Source: Mactromeris polynyma (Eukaryota; Mollusca; Bivalvia; Venerida; Mactridae). From it: a DNA stretch of 64,000 nucleotides. Where the stretch lies: positions 930,001 through 994,000 of the forward strand of contig JASFXZ010000053.1 in assembly GCA_032209605.1 (NCBI GenBank), given 5' to 3'. Position 1 is the stretch's first letter. The number at the start of each line of letters is the position of its first letter. The notes beneath the pieces were generated by a model that did no database searches, had not been told where the DNA came from, and saw only the letters and a program-made list of their open reading frames with translations. The position numbers and the translations under genes were made by a program. Of this stretch, positions 1 through 11,474 are shown one piece after another.

Positions 1-372
1 ATTCCACAAAGACGTTAGTATAAAAAAATATTGACTCTTCAATCTTTAAACGTTTATTTCTCATAACTAGCAAGATGCTATTTACGTCACTGTTGAATTG
101 AGGCGAACATTCGTTGCTTTTATAGTTGACATTGCATGTTTCTTTAGAAAGCATTACCTTTGCTCCTATGATACCAACATTGCTTAAGCCATTACCATCG
201 GTTTCCATAGAAACCAATTTGAATATGATGCATTTGTGCTATCAGACATATCAGAATGTTTAATTCATTTGGGAAAACAGATGGACCATCATTTAAAAAA
301 TTATATTTTGAATATACTGTTTGCAAGACGTAAATGGTCAGTTGGCGAAATAATTACATAGACTAAAACATT

Positions 373-585
373 GAGGGAGGCGCATTGATCGAGGGGTAGA
401 GCGCCTGGTCCTTGATCCTGATTTTGTGAGTTCGAGCCCCGCATGGAGCGGTGTTTGTTCACAAAATCCACAATCTCTGAATTTGGCACGAGTACTGGTT
501 AGTTACCCAGGAAGCAGCCATCAAGAGCGGTCAGTATAAGTTGTTACTACTTGTTTCACAGTCGAGAAGAAATAGATAAGTTTAA
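373..585 (+). repeat. tRNA-derived SINE (family A), copy 1
   Basis: A tRNA-like head with A box (around GGTAGAGCGCC) and B box (GAGTTCGAGCCCCGC) is followed by a body containing GTACTGGTTAGTTACCCAGG and a tail like TTTCACAGTCGAGAAGAAAT. Close relatives lie on the minus strand at 9733-9950 and 28234-28447, with weaker ones at 47025-47115 and 57700-57850. The body sequence matters because the 21-bp array at 50 kb looks like an amplification of it. The head lacks a complete tRNA cloverleaf, so this is a retroposon and not a tRNA gene. Confidence 0.75.
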
Positions 586-894
586 AGCAAATAAACGTAA
601 CACAGTGTCCATGTGACTGCCACTGAACTTGTATATGTCAGGACAAAAGTTAGAAAAGAAACACTATAAATGATCAACGTGTGAGGTAGACCTGGGTTCG
701 ATTCCCGGTAGCGCCATTGACCGATTTTTCGTGTTTCTCAAACTTGACTTTCTTTCATTTTTTTTACATAATTAAGTCTTAAACATGCAGACGAACTAAA
801 TGAAAACTTTCTATGATAATATCAATATAAACAAGAAATATTAAGCAATTTGAAGGTTAAGATTTGATGTGCAACATAAAAAAATGCCGAGATG
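586..894. other. no gene; isolated tRNA-like T-arm
   Basis: No coding exon is visible. Around 690-715 there is a T-arm-like stretch (GGGTTCGATTCCCGGTAGCG), probably the remnant of another tRNA-headed SINE. The rest is AT-rich without structure I can name. Confidence 0.4.
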
Positions 895-1095
895 TAAATT
901 AACCGAAATTCAGTGCATTTCGGTAAAGTAACGTATCCTTTATCGAAAGGTTAACCAATCCGCGTCAAGGTTACAAACGTTGTTCGGTTGAAGAGAAATT
1001 GCATTGGTGGTTAACGTAAGATTTGATTGGTTTACAGAACACTGATATGCAAATAGTAAAACCATGTTAGTACGGCTGTGCCGAAAAGTAACATG
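895..1095 (-). repeat. dispersed octamer/CCAAT repeat, copy 1
   Basis: On the minus strand this copy carries GTACTAACATGG, then CTATTTGCATATCAGTGTT (an octamer-like ATTTGCAT), a CCAATCA box, CAACCGAACAACG, and GATTGGTTAACCTTTCGATA. The same order of blocks recurs at 6452-6640, 25937-26230 and 46645-46960 on the plus strand. No terminal inverted repeat or coding capacity is seen; it could be a SINE-like or solo-LTR-like unit. Confidence 0.7.
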
Positions 1096-1714
1096 GCTGG
1101 AATGAGATCTGATCATTCTAACAGAACACAGGACACATTGTTATAATACCATTTTTCTGATTTCTTGTTTTTACATCCAAATGTCTGAAAATAAAGTTTA
1201 GTGTTTTGTTATGTGTAAAGATGATTATTTTGACGCAGTTTATGGTATTCTCTGATCTTTGGTGGTTTTCTCTTTTTGAACCCATTTTGCAGGTATGAAC
1301 TATACTGAACTTAATCCGATACATATTATGTATCAATGATTGTGTTGTGTATCTTATGATGTTAGAATTTGTCTCAATGAATTAACCATTTTAATAACGG
1401 TCAGATTTTATACTAATACACGTGAATTTCCCATCACCTAACATTTGCTATTGAATTACACATATACATTTCCGGTTGTTCATTTTTCCTTTTCAGAGCA
1501 TGATGTAATGCTGTATAATAACAGATAAACAATAAGGAACAAATTAACGGACAATGTACATGGGATAACACCTAACCAGTAAACCATGCACGGTCCTGGT
1601 ACCGGAACACTGAAGGTTTCCTCTCCAATCAGCTGATCTACTTAATGTTCTATGACAATCATACGGCAGTCCTATCACAAGCAGTGATGCTATCACGCCT
1701 AACACTTTTAGCAT
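1096..1714. other. no feature recognised
   Basis: AT-rich DNA with only short chance ORFs. No repeat shared with the rest of the window was noticed. Confidence 0.4.
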
Positions 1715-2012
1715 GTATTTATTTGCGTTTATTTATCGTCGCCACAGGTTTCCCATACGGGCGACGTCTCCGAAAGACTGTTAGTCATTTTAGATTTTAA
1801 GAGGATAGTGCATGATACAGGAGATGTCCCAGTTGCAGAAGCACCCCTGGTTCTTTTACGTGCCCGATGTAAAGCATCGTACACAGGAACTCGGTTTTTC
1901 AAAGTCTGGTCTGTTCAAAGACAGTTAATTCTGTCAGTGGTTTAGCGGGGGATCGAACCTGCGGTCGCTAGATTACTAGTTCAGCGCGTTACCACTGGAC
2001 CACGGATCCAAT
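1715..2012 (-). repeat. tRNA-headed SINE (family B), copy 1
   Basis: Read on the minus strand, a tRNA-like head near 2010-1938 (GTGGTCCAGTGGTAACGCGC and GCAGGTTCGATCCCC) leads into a body shared with 34977-35150. Diagnostic plus-strand blocks are GCGTTTATTTATCG, GGATAGTGCATGATACAGGA, CCTGGTTCTTTTACGTGC and GATGTAAAGCAT. From memory this body resembles a SINE conserved-domain type common in molluscs; the family name is not verified. Confidence 0.7.
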
Positions 2013-2015
2013 ACT

Positions 2016-2680
2016 CACGTTTAGCATTAGCTGTTCAAATCTTTACATAACTTAAAATAAAAGATCTTCGTGAAATCGGACTCGGACCCAGCAGTCGAAT
2101 CCATTCTCGAGAAAAACATTATGTTAATCAGTGATATAATTCAAATACTTTCCTACTAAATTTGTAAGTTTTATATAAACTGTGCATTGAAAATTCGGAA
2201 ACATTTACTTCAATTGTTCTATCATTATATAATTCTCTATGCATGATGTTTTATTTTTTGTGATGTTTAACTGATTACGTCACTCTCACACACGTGACAT
2301 TAATGTGGATTATGTATTCATATTTATATTTTATCATTTCTTTACTTTGCTATTTTGTTATCTCGCTTTGTACTTTGACAAAATGTTGTACATATGTTGT
2401 ATTGGTGAGGAGTCTTGCTAACATCCAAACTAAAACTTCTGTTTTGTTCTGGTCATACGTTCTGAAATGTTGTTAATTTTCGTTGTAAACTAACCATATA
2501 AAAGAAAGATGACGCAAAGGCATCAGTCGCCGGAATAGTATAGTAAAATAATTACTGACAAATATTTGAGGGGAGACCAATGTGGAAATCAATCATAAAT
2601 GACGTAAATGTATTTATTAATAACAGAACAGAACAGAAAACATTCTTGTTTGGTAACGCTGCGTCGAATATTAAATTAAT
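2016..2680. other. no feature recognised
   Basis: AT-rich intergenic DNA. The ORF at 2294-2476 is a hydrophobic, low-information reading frame without homology that I recognise. Confidence 0.4.
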
Positions 2681-2681
2681 A

Positions 2682-2946
2682 AAAGAGAGAGAATACGTAA
2701 CTACAGGGAAAGCCACATACATAAGACAATGCCCCCCACGCAGATCTCCGGACAAACAACAATCCACAAAACATAAGGCAGTAAAGGATGTCAAGCGGTA
2801 CACATATTAAGGAACTGAGGCGCAAGGAATGGCCCAGCAGACCACAAGGAATAACTAGGAGAATCAAAGTGGACAGTAAGGGAAGGGGAGGTGGGAATCA
2901 ATGGATGGAAAATATCACAGGACAAGTCAAGACAACTGGTCTTAAT
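2682..2946 (-). repeat. ~430-bp dispersed element (family C), copy 1, partial
   Basis: On the minus strand it contains TAGTTATTCCTTGTGGTCTG, TTGTCCGGAGATCTGCGTGG, GGCATTGTCTTATGTATGTG and ends near a TTCTCTCTCTTTT tract. Eight copies of this family occur in the window on both strands. No open frame is conserved among copies, so it is nonautonomous (SINE-like or MITE-like). Confidence 0.75.
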
Positions 2947-3060
2947 AGCCATGTTGTGTAAGAATTACACATACTTATACATTAATGACAAATAAAACCC
3001 AAACCGTTTTTTTGTTTGAATAAAAATGATATTAACATATAAGTTTTACATAAATATATA

Positions 3061-3191
3061 CAGTCGGACCTCGTTTATTCGACAACATTCTATCCGAATA
3101 CTTGGTATCATCCGAAATAAATATAAGGCCCTATGTATTATTCGGAATAGAATATCGGACCCGATGAATTCGAATGAACGAGGTCAGACTG
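3061..3191 (+). mobile_element. palindromic MITE (family P1), internally shortened
   Basis: The ends form inverted repeats: CAGTCGGACCTCGTTTATTC at the left and its near complement ending GGTCAGACTG at the right, flanked on both sides by TA. Other copies at 5928-6098, 35830-36012 and 38708-38867 are about 160-180 bp, so this one has an internal deletion. TA target duplication and CAG...ACCTCG ends resemble the pogo/Tigger group of Tc1/mariner; that assignment is inference. Confidence 0.8.
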
Positions 3192-5328
3192 TATTTAAAG
3201 AAAATTCGAAAGAATGAAAATGATTTACTTAGGAAAAAGCGCCTAAAGTGGGACTCAAACTCACAATACTATGGGATAATATATTTCAGGGAGAACATTC
3301 CATATGACAAAACGAGAAGTTCGACTTAGGGAACAGCAGAGGCACCACTCAGACAGAGCCTTACTTTGTAATTGTGAACTGTAAATGTACCTTGAGAAAT
3401 AAAATGTTCTCCCATGTAAGATGGTGCTAATACCTGTACATTTTTAATTTAAAAAACATGACATAAATAATCTGATCAACTCGTGTAAAGACAGGTAACC
3501 AATTGATACTTTTAAAATGATCAACAATCACAAGACTGTTTAAATCCAATCACAAATCTCAATTATCTATTTCAAACTGCCTGTAACGTATCTTTCAGTG
3601 TTTGAGACAAGCTATTGTACTTATAAAGCCCTTTACGGCCACTAATAAACAAAACACTATTTAAAACCCGTATTCAAGCCCAAAAGACGTTATAACGACT
3701 TTCAAACCGCATAGATAATGCAAAAAAGTCGTTGCAATGCTCAAAAGGTGTTGTTACGAGTTTAAAAAGTTTTATTACGAGTTTCAGAAAGCTGAATTAC
3801 GCGAAAAGGGGCGTTAAATGGTACGAGGCTTAGATGGTGAGTTAGCCAGTGTCCCTAATAGGCTTTCGTTGTATTGTACCATACACAATTGACATAGTCA
3901 AAATGAAATTGAATTAAAGAAATGCAATGCAAATGTTCCTGTTAATTGTGTACTATTTCGCAATTGTTTACGAACAAAATATATGATCTGAAATCCATTA
4001 TAAGATAATGATTAGCAAAGAAAACTTAAATCGAAATGACAGAGAGTGTTGGGCACAATTCTTTCTTAAATTGTCCCCAGCATAACCCAGTAGGTTAAGC
4101 GGTATTTTATATTGTCGCTAAGTACAGATTAATATCTTGCTTTCAATCCCGCTCTATATTACATTTTCATTGATACAATGTGAAAAATAATAGAATAGTG
4201 AGGAGAAAATACAATTGAATTACTTATTAATAATACAACTGATTCCTTAAGTAACAAGCTTTATAGATAAACAATGACAGCTTTTTAACATCATTTTCTG
4301 AGCTTAATACATCGAATCATACACATTTGTTATTTACACTATACTGTACACATATTCGACAGAAATAATGGAACTATGATAACATGACACGGAATAGAAC
4401 AGAACATTTATTACGACGTGTACAATGTACACGAAATAAAATATTTGAACAACTACTTTCCTAAATCTTTATATAGCCAACACCATTTCAAAATGACATT
4501 TGTTTACTTTATGACACACTTAACATAACAATTCTTACCCCACAAGTAGTATTAGCTCATAAAATGAACATATAATCTACTACATTATGAATGTTGTCGA
4601 ATGCGACACAATGAATTCTGTGGTGCAGATTTGTTTTGGTATTATTTCAGCTGCAAACAATATACAAATAAATATATCTAGTGGATAATCTGGGCGCATG
4701 TATCTCAGTCGTCTAGTCTTCAATTCTATGACAATTTTCGTATTTTAAGGTTTTTAAATGTTTTTTAAGTGTCATTATATATGACACTTCATAAAATTTT
4801 AACTTTGTTGAAATACAAACAATATGCATTTTAGATATTCTGAGATATTTTGTTAATCAGTGTCTCGTAAGCCACCTTAGGCTGGGCTTGTTTTTACTTT
4901 GTAAATTGTACTGTAATATTTTATATGTGACGCGATAATAAGCCAATAAATATATACAAGTCTGTACAGTATTAATCCTATAACATAAATTGTTTATATC
5001 GCCCTGTGACTATTGGAGACAAGCAATAATATTAGATCAGACTGAATGGAATATTTTCAATTGATATTGGACAGGATTATAGGTTAAAGGTTACATATTG
5101 AAATAAAATTGTATATATCGAGAAAGACTACATTTTATGTATATCACGGATTGAAATACAATCAGTATACATACGATCTCTTTCATTGATTTAATACACG
5201 AATGGGTTTAAAATCAATGCATGCTTTATAGTTTAAAATAATTGTCAGTAAGACAGGAACATAAAGTTGTGAAAGACTGGATTTTGTTTAGAATAATTGT
5301 TAGTATATACATATAGTCGACATTAACC
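3192..5328. other. intergenic DNA upstream of the CAP gene
   Basis: No exon recognised. A faint tRNA-like remnant is possible near 4080-4170. Around 3660-3790 there is weak internal repetition of GTTACGAG-type blocks. The promoter of the CAP gene should lie in the last few hundred bases, but no clear TATA box and initiator could be assigned. Confidence 0.35.
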
Positions 5329-8300
5329 ATGGGTTGTGGCTCATCCAGCAATACCGGAGATACGCAGGAAAATAATTCCAGTTCTAAACAAACTGATAAA
5401 GCTCCATCAACTGAAAAAGAAAATTCGGTAAAGAAACAGACGGCAACAACTGTTCCGGCAAGGTCGGACACCGGAAACAAAACGACGGGAAACAAATTTG
5501 TTCAAGATGGAGTTGTCAGTCATAATCAACTCAGGTAATTAAAATAGGTTAATAATCCAGTAATATTCTATTGTGTTCATATAATAGTGTCTTACTGTTA
5601 GGGATTTTAGGTAGCTGTGATTATATTGTGTGTTTGTTGTTGTTGTTCTTTCGTTTGGGTTTAAACGCCATTTTTCGACGTTTATATTTTGGTGATCACT
5701 TGATCTGACCGAATTAGTTATAACATAGTACTGACTTTTGCCCTCTCTCAAGCGACCGATAACTTCTCCACATGAATTAGATGTGGAAGATAAATGAATG
5801 TAGCTAATGTCGAGGGAGGAGATGAACTGTCCAGCCCGAGAATCGAACCAGGACCTTCTGGGTGACATCAGCACTCTACCAACTGAGCTAACCGATCGGG
5901 CATGCTATTATATTGATATTATAACTACAATCGGACTTCGCTTATTCGACAACATTCTTTCCGAATACTTGGTATCATCTGAAATAAATATCAGGTCAAG
6001 ATGTACCTTATCAGGCACGTCGATTGAAACGGGTTATTCGAAACCATGTTTTATTCGAATAAAATTTATGATGAATTCGAATGAACGAGGTCCGACTGTA
6101 TATATGTATTTAATTTACTATATAATGTTGCTAATATTTGTTTGTGTTTTCTTAGAGCGAAACATAGTGCCCCACCACTGACGATTTCAGAAGAGCTTTC
6201 AGAATATTCCCAAAAGTACGCTAATGAAATAGCAAAGTTAGATCAGATGAAGCACAGTAACTGCACACTGCCATCTGGTGGTCGGGTCGGTGAAAACCTT
6301 TACTGCTACTGGTCCAGTGACACTTCCGCCATGCCAACAGGTAAACTCGTACTTTACGTTAGGGGCAGTGTTGTCTTGATGTATGAAACCATTGCAGCGC
6401 CATTATTGGATATTATCACCACGTTTCTTAAAATATATTTAGCTTTTTTTTAGCAGCCGTACTAACATGGTTTTGCTATTTGCATATCAGTGTTGTTTAA
6501 ACCAATCAAATGTTACGTTAACCACCAAGGCAGTTTCTATTCAACCGAACAACGTTTGTAAACGTGACGCGGATTGGTTAACCTTTCGATAAAGGGTACG
6601 TTACATTACCGAAATCCACTGAAGATATTTCTAGTTATGATAACTTTTATTTCAATGTACTTTACAACGCAGCGAAGTTAACAATAATACACAATCACAC
6701 ATTACAAGTATACATATCACAGTTGTCAGTTAGCTTATAATTGTATAAAGTATAGAAAGAAAATGAAGAATATACAGTGTGTGTGAGTAGAATAAAAATT
6801 GAGCTTTAAGATTTTGATCGTCCAATCTACCAAAAATAACAAAATGCATGCATGCAATACGCCTCTAGGTAAAATAATCAATACCCGTGCTTTCTATTCA
6901 TGTATTCAAGCAGATATTGTTAACATCCAAAGAAATGCATTCATAAGTGGAGAAGTTGTTTAACAAAGGAATAATGGATTGAAAACATGTTTGATTGAAG
7001 TTTTATTTTTCCAAATCGAGAAGGTCATAAACCCATGCGACTATAACATACATACATGTAGTAAAATGTTTAAACAGGTAGTCAGTATATACAGTCACAA
7101 ACACACAAACAATTTATAAATACACATACACAGTCACAAACAAAATACAACAATAACATTCTAGCAAATATGTAATACTTCATGACTGATATTGAACATC
7201 AGCATGAAGAGGCAAACTAAATTCCCTTATGACCATGTCCTACCAAAACTAAATGTTGGATAAGAAAGCGACTTAGAGCCTAGTATATATATAATATAAT
7301 TTTGATAAGAAAGTACACATAAATCCATCACCAAATACAAAACTATTACATTTACAAAACATGTTTATCAGTACTACGACAAATTATTTCCAATAAGTTA
7401 TCTGTAAATAAGTATAATAAAGATTATTGATGCATTATAATTTAAATTATTTCTCACTGTCAATGCTTGGTAAATGTTACTACTTAATTTTGTTACAAAA
7501 TGTATACTTTACAGTATAAATGTTGTTTACACTATACAATGCAACCTTGTAAGAGTAACTCCCCTTTGGTGATGCACATTTCAGCTGATATTGAGTGTGA
7601 TTGTATTGGTTGTAATTATTAAGTACGAAAACGTTTATAATGATGTTGAAGAGAGGTTGTTTCTTAAGAGATGGGCGGTCAAGATGGGTTGCACTGTAAT
7701 TTATATTCCCTGATGGCTTATGGAGACATTTGTAAAGTAATTTATGTATTGTCCGAGTAGACTGATTTATTTTATGCATACAGTAAAACCTCACTTAAAG
7801 ACCTCAGTAATAAGACCACTTCAATATTTAGACCACACTTTTCAAGTCCATTTTGACTGTTCCGCTCTTTTTTCAACCTCACTTAAAGACCACCTCAATA
7901 ATAAGTCCACTTCAATATAAAGACCACACACTTTTCAAGTCCATTTTGACTGTTCCGCTCTTTTTTCAACCTCACTTAAAGACCACCTCAATAATAAGTC
8001 CACTTCAATATAAAGACCACACACTTTTCAAGTCCATTTTGACTGCTCCGCTCTTTTTTCAACCTCACTTAAAGACCACCTCAATAATAAGTCCACTTCA
8101 ATATAAAGACCACACACTTTTCAAGTCCATTTTGACTGTTCCGCTCTTTTTTCAACCTCACTTAAAGACCACCTCAATAATAAGTCCACTTCAATATAAA
8201 GACCACACACTTTTCAAGTCCATTTTGACTGTTCCGCTCTTTTTTCAACCTCACTTAAAGACCACCTCAATAATAAGTCCACTTCAATATAAAGACCACA

Positions 8301-11300
8301 CACTTTTCAAGTCCATTTTGACTGTTCCGCTCTTTTTTCAACCTCACTTAAAGACCACCTCAATAATAAGTCCACTTCAATATAAAGACCACACACTTTT
8401 CAAGTCCATTTTGACTGCTCCGCTCTTTTTTCAACCTCACTTAAAGACCACCTCAATAATAAGTCCACTTCAATATAAAGACCACACACTTTTCAAGTCC
8501 ATTTTGACTGCTCCGCTCTTTTTTCAACCTCACTTAAAGACCACCTCAATAATAAGTCCACTTCAATATAAAGACCACACACTTTTCAAGTCCATTTTGA
8601 CTGTTCCGCTCTTTTTTCAACCTCACTTAAAGACCACCTCAATAATAAGTCCACTTCAATATAAAGACCACACACTTTTCAAGTCCATTTTGACTGTTCC
8701 GCTCTTTTTTCAACCTCACTTAAAGACCACCTCAATAATAAGTCCACTTCAATATAAAGACCACACACTTTTCAAGTCCATTTTGACTGCTCCGCTCTTT
8801 TTTCAACCTCACTTAAAGACCACCTCAATAATAAGTCCACTTCAATATAAAGACCACACACTTTTCAAGTCCATTTTGACTGTTCCGCTCTTTATTCAAC
8901 CTCACTTAAAGACCACCTCAATAATAAGTCCACTTCAATATAAAGACCACACACTTTTCAAGTCCATTTTGACTGCTCCGCTCTTTTTTCAACCTCACTT
9001 AAAGACCACCTCAATAATAAGTCCACTTCAATATAAAGACCACACACTTTTCAAGTCCATTTTGACTGCTCCGCTCTTTATTCAACCTCACTTAAAGACC
9101 ACCTCAATAATAAGTCCACTTCAATATAAAGACCACACACTTTTCAAGTCCATTTTGACTGTTCCGCTCTTTATTCAACCTCACTTAAAGACCACCTCAA
9201 TAATAAGTCCACTTCAATATAAAGACCACACACTTTTCAAGTCCATTTTGACTGCTCCGCTCTTTATTCAACCTCACTTAAAGACCACCTCAATAATAAG
9301 TCCACTTCAATATAAAGACCACACACTTTTCAAGTCCATTTTGACTGCTCCGCTCTTTATTCAACCTCACTTAAAGACCACCTCAATAATAAGTCCACTT
9401 CAATATAAAGACCACACACTTTTCAAGTCCATTTTGACTGTTCCGCTCTTTATTCAACCTCACTTAAAGACCACCTCAATAATAAGTCCACTTCAATATA
9501 AAGACCACACACTTTTCAAGTCCATTTTGACTGCTCCGCTCTTTATTCAACCTCACTTAAAGACCACCTCAATAATAAGTCCACTTCAATATAAAGACCA
9601 CACACTTTTCACGTCCATTTTGACTGCTCCGCTCTTTATTCAACCTCAGTATTAAGACCAGCTCAACATTAAGACCAGTTTTCAATGGTCCCAAGGGTGG
9701 TCGCATTATTGAGGTTTTATTGTAGGCCTACTTAGTTTAAACTCATTTATTTTACATCGATTGTGAAACAAGTTCTTACAACTTATACCAATCACTCTCG
9801 ATGTCATCTTCCTGGCTACCAACCAGTACTCACACCAAATTTATGGATTGTGAATTTTGTGATAAAACTCCGCTCATCGCGGGACTCGAACTAGCGTCCT
9901 TCGGATCAGGAGTCAGGCGCTCTACCCCTCGACTACTGCGCCTCCCTTTTTATGAATACTATATAGATAGATACTTTATTATCCTCCATGGTTGAAGAGT
10001 ATAACTTATTTACAACAAACATGTATAGCAAAAGAACATACAAAACATAGTTATGACAAAACACCTCCTTATATACAATACACATATAAACACAATGATG
10101 CTTCACTGATGCAATATAGCTTTGTTATATTTTACAGCGGAAGACGCAGTGAAATCATGGTATGATGAAATTAAAGATTACGATTTCAGTAATGGTGGAT
10201 TCGCTATGGCTACAGGTAAAATATGTGTTTGAGAAACACATGAAAGTACATGTAATACTATAGCAGAGGTCGCTTATAACGCTTCCTTAAAGGTACATAG
10301 TGTCATTTTTTGACAAAATATCCGTAGTGATAATTATGAGAACATTTGTAGTATTTACTTCATACAGATGTACTCTACAACAATGCATTGTCAATTTTCT
10401 TACATGTTTACCAAAAAACACATATTCAAGCGTCCGATACTTATATTTTCTATCCTGACCTACGCGCCGAGTTAGCGCCAGCATAGGAGATACCTGTATC
10501 GGACTCGTGCTTTACAGTTCCCGGCTTTGTTTAAAGAAAAGTGATCAATATGCCATTTTGTCAAACTTATTAAGTAATTGCCTTTAAAATTTGTTTTCGG
10601 GGAAATTCCAACCCCTAATATTTTGAATGTACAGGCTGACTTGTTTAGATGTTTCTGCTTGCACATTTCGAGAATGATAGGGATAATGAAGCAAAATAAT
10701 AAGTAAGAAAAGATGAACACGTGTAGAGATTTAAGAATAGCCCAGTTTTAAAGTTACGCTACGATAGCTTATGATGAAATCGAGTTCAGATTACTGGGGG
10801 TAACTTGAATAAAGGGGTAGCTTTACCACTTTACATCGGAACAATTGCAACTCGGCGGCCAAGGAAGCGCAAACAAACAAAAAATTGTTTAAGGATGATT
10901 GTTTTATGTTAATTGTTTGAAGACCAAAATGTAAAAAAGTTACAAATGTAGCTTATTGCAATATCTTCATGAACTAAAGATAATTAAAATATTAGTCTCA
11001 TAATATATACCGTCATAAAGGCCACTTCTTGATGAGTTGGTTTAAGTTGGTTTTTTAACTAACTTATTTCCAAAAAGACTCGCTTAAAACCCACTTTGTT
11101 GTCCAAAAACCCAGAAAAAAATCACTTTTTAGTAAAAAACACAGAAAAACTCGCTTTTAACCGAGTTTTGGTAAAAAAAACACTTTTCATTTTGGAAGGG
11201 TTTTATTGAGATATTATTGTGAGGAGAGAATTGATGTGAATGGGTCATACCTAGAAAAAGAATTGCTTTGTCATAAAAAGGTTTAACTTATCAACAATTA

Positions 11301-11474
11301 GAATATCTAATCGCCCTTGTTTCAGGTCATTTTACACAAGTCGTATGGAAAGAATCCACAGAGTTAGGTATGGGATGGGCAAAAAGTGATTCAGGTACAA
11401 CATACGTTGTAGCAAACTACAGACCAGCTGGAAATATGATGGGAGACTTTGACAACAACGTCACTCAGTCATAA
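5329..11474 (+). CDS. GAPR-1/GLIPR2-like CAP-domain protein, 4 exons, 205 aa
   Basis: Exons 5329-5534, 6156-6340, 10138-10215 and 11326-11474 join in phase (junction phases 2, 1, 1) at GT-AG sites and end in TAA. The product starts MGCGSSSN, a typical N-myristoylation glycine followed by a palmitoylatable Cys3, so attachment to the cytosolic face of a membrane is likely, as for mammalian GAPR-1. Residues 9-57 are a Ser/Thr/Lys-rich linker absent from the ~154-aa mammalian protein. The CAP domain spans about 60-205: HNQLRAKH (65-72), KHS with His102, GENLY with Glu115, YDEIK with Glu141, GHFTQVVW with His158, and YVVANYRPAGN (183-193). The four residues matching the GAPR-1 His/Glu tetrad are all kept. 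No signal peptide is present, which separates it from secreted venom-allergen-like CAP proteins. Biochemical activity is unknown; CAP proteins bind lipids. Intron 2 carries the 93-bp array. Confidence 0.9.
5640..5905 (-). repeat. tRNA-headed SINE in CAP intron 1
   Basis: On the minus strand the head at 5905-5830 reads CGGTTAGCTCAGTTGGTAGA (A box) and GGTCCTGGTTCGATTCTCGG (B box); the body continues to about 5640 with a GTTGTTGTT-rich end on the plus strand. The acceptor stem does not pair completely and there is retroposon-like downstream body sequence, so it is not called as a tRNA gene. Confidence 0.65.
5928..6098 (+). mobile_element. palindromic MITE (family P1), near full length
   Basis: TA-flanked element starting CAATCGGACTTCGCTTATTC and ending GAACGAGGTCCGACTG. 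It lies within CAP intron 1, 57 bp before the exon 2 acceptor at 6155. Confidence 0.8.
6452..6640 (+). repeat. dispersed octamer/CCAAT repeat, copy 2
   Basis: Begins AGCAGCCGTACTAACATGG and carries CTATTTGCATATCAG, CCAATCAAATG, CAACCGAACAACG and GATTGGTTAACCTTTCGATA in the common order. Located just inside CAP intron 2. Confidence 0.7.
6641..7780. other. intron sequence without recognised feature
   Basis: AT-rich part of CAP intron 2. The minus ORF 7480-7794 has no recognisable homology and overlaps the left end of the MITE. Confidence 0.4.
7781..9722 (+). mobile_element. MITE (family P2) expanded by an internal tandem array
   Basis: The left end CAGTAAAACCTCACTTAAAG and the right end GAGGTTTTATTG are inverted repeats flanked by TA. 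Ordinary copies (16242-16415, 21761-21939, 35401-35561) are 161-179 bp; here the same outer ends enclose about 1.8 kb of 93-bp repeats. The right flank keeps the normal MITE 3' part, with TCAACATTAAGACCAG and GTCCCAAGGGTGGTC. Confidence 0.85.
7853..9650 (+). repeat. 93-bp minisatellite, about 19 units
   Basis: The unit runs from CCTCACTTAAAGACCACC through TCAAGTCCATTTTGACTG to CTCTTTTTTCAA. Because 93 = 31 x 3, one frame stays open for 600 codons and mimics a protein. Units differ mainly at two sites: TGTTCCG or TGCTCCG, and CTTTTTTC or CTTTATTC. The CTTTATTC form, also found in ordinary P2 MITEs, is confined to the right half, which suggests that the array grew away from its right end. No start context, splice signal or domain supports coding. 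Confidence 0.95.
9733..9950 (-). repeat. tRNA-derived SINE (family A), copy 2
   Basis: Minus-strand head with GGTAGAGCGCCTGACTCC and GAGTCCCGCGATGAGCGG, and body with GTACTGGTTGGTAGCCAGG. It begins 10 bp after the P2 MITE and its TA, so the two elements abut. Confidence 0.8.
10216..11325. other. CAP intron 3
   Basis: About 1.1 kb between donor GTAAAATATG and acceptor CTTGTTTCAG. A degenerate A/C-rich stretch (11040-11190) repeats CTCGCTTTTAACC-like blocks. No mobile element was recognised. Confidence 0.5.

Noticed and set aside
373..720. Functional tRNA genes suggested by A and B boxes here and at 1.9, 5.8, 9.9, 14.8, 28.4, 42.2 and 54.1 kb
   Set aside because: Acceptor stems do not pair properly and SINE bodies follow, so they are retroposon heads.
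5226..5495. Minus ORF of 89 codons
   Set aside because: It is the antisense shadow of CAP exon 1.
7853..9655. 600-codon ORF of 31-residue repeats
   Set aside because: It is the translation of a 93-bp noncoding array inside a MITE; the unit length is a multiple of three, and no domain, signal or splice evidence supports a protein.
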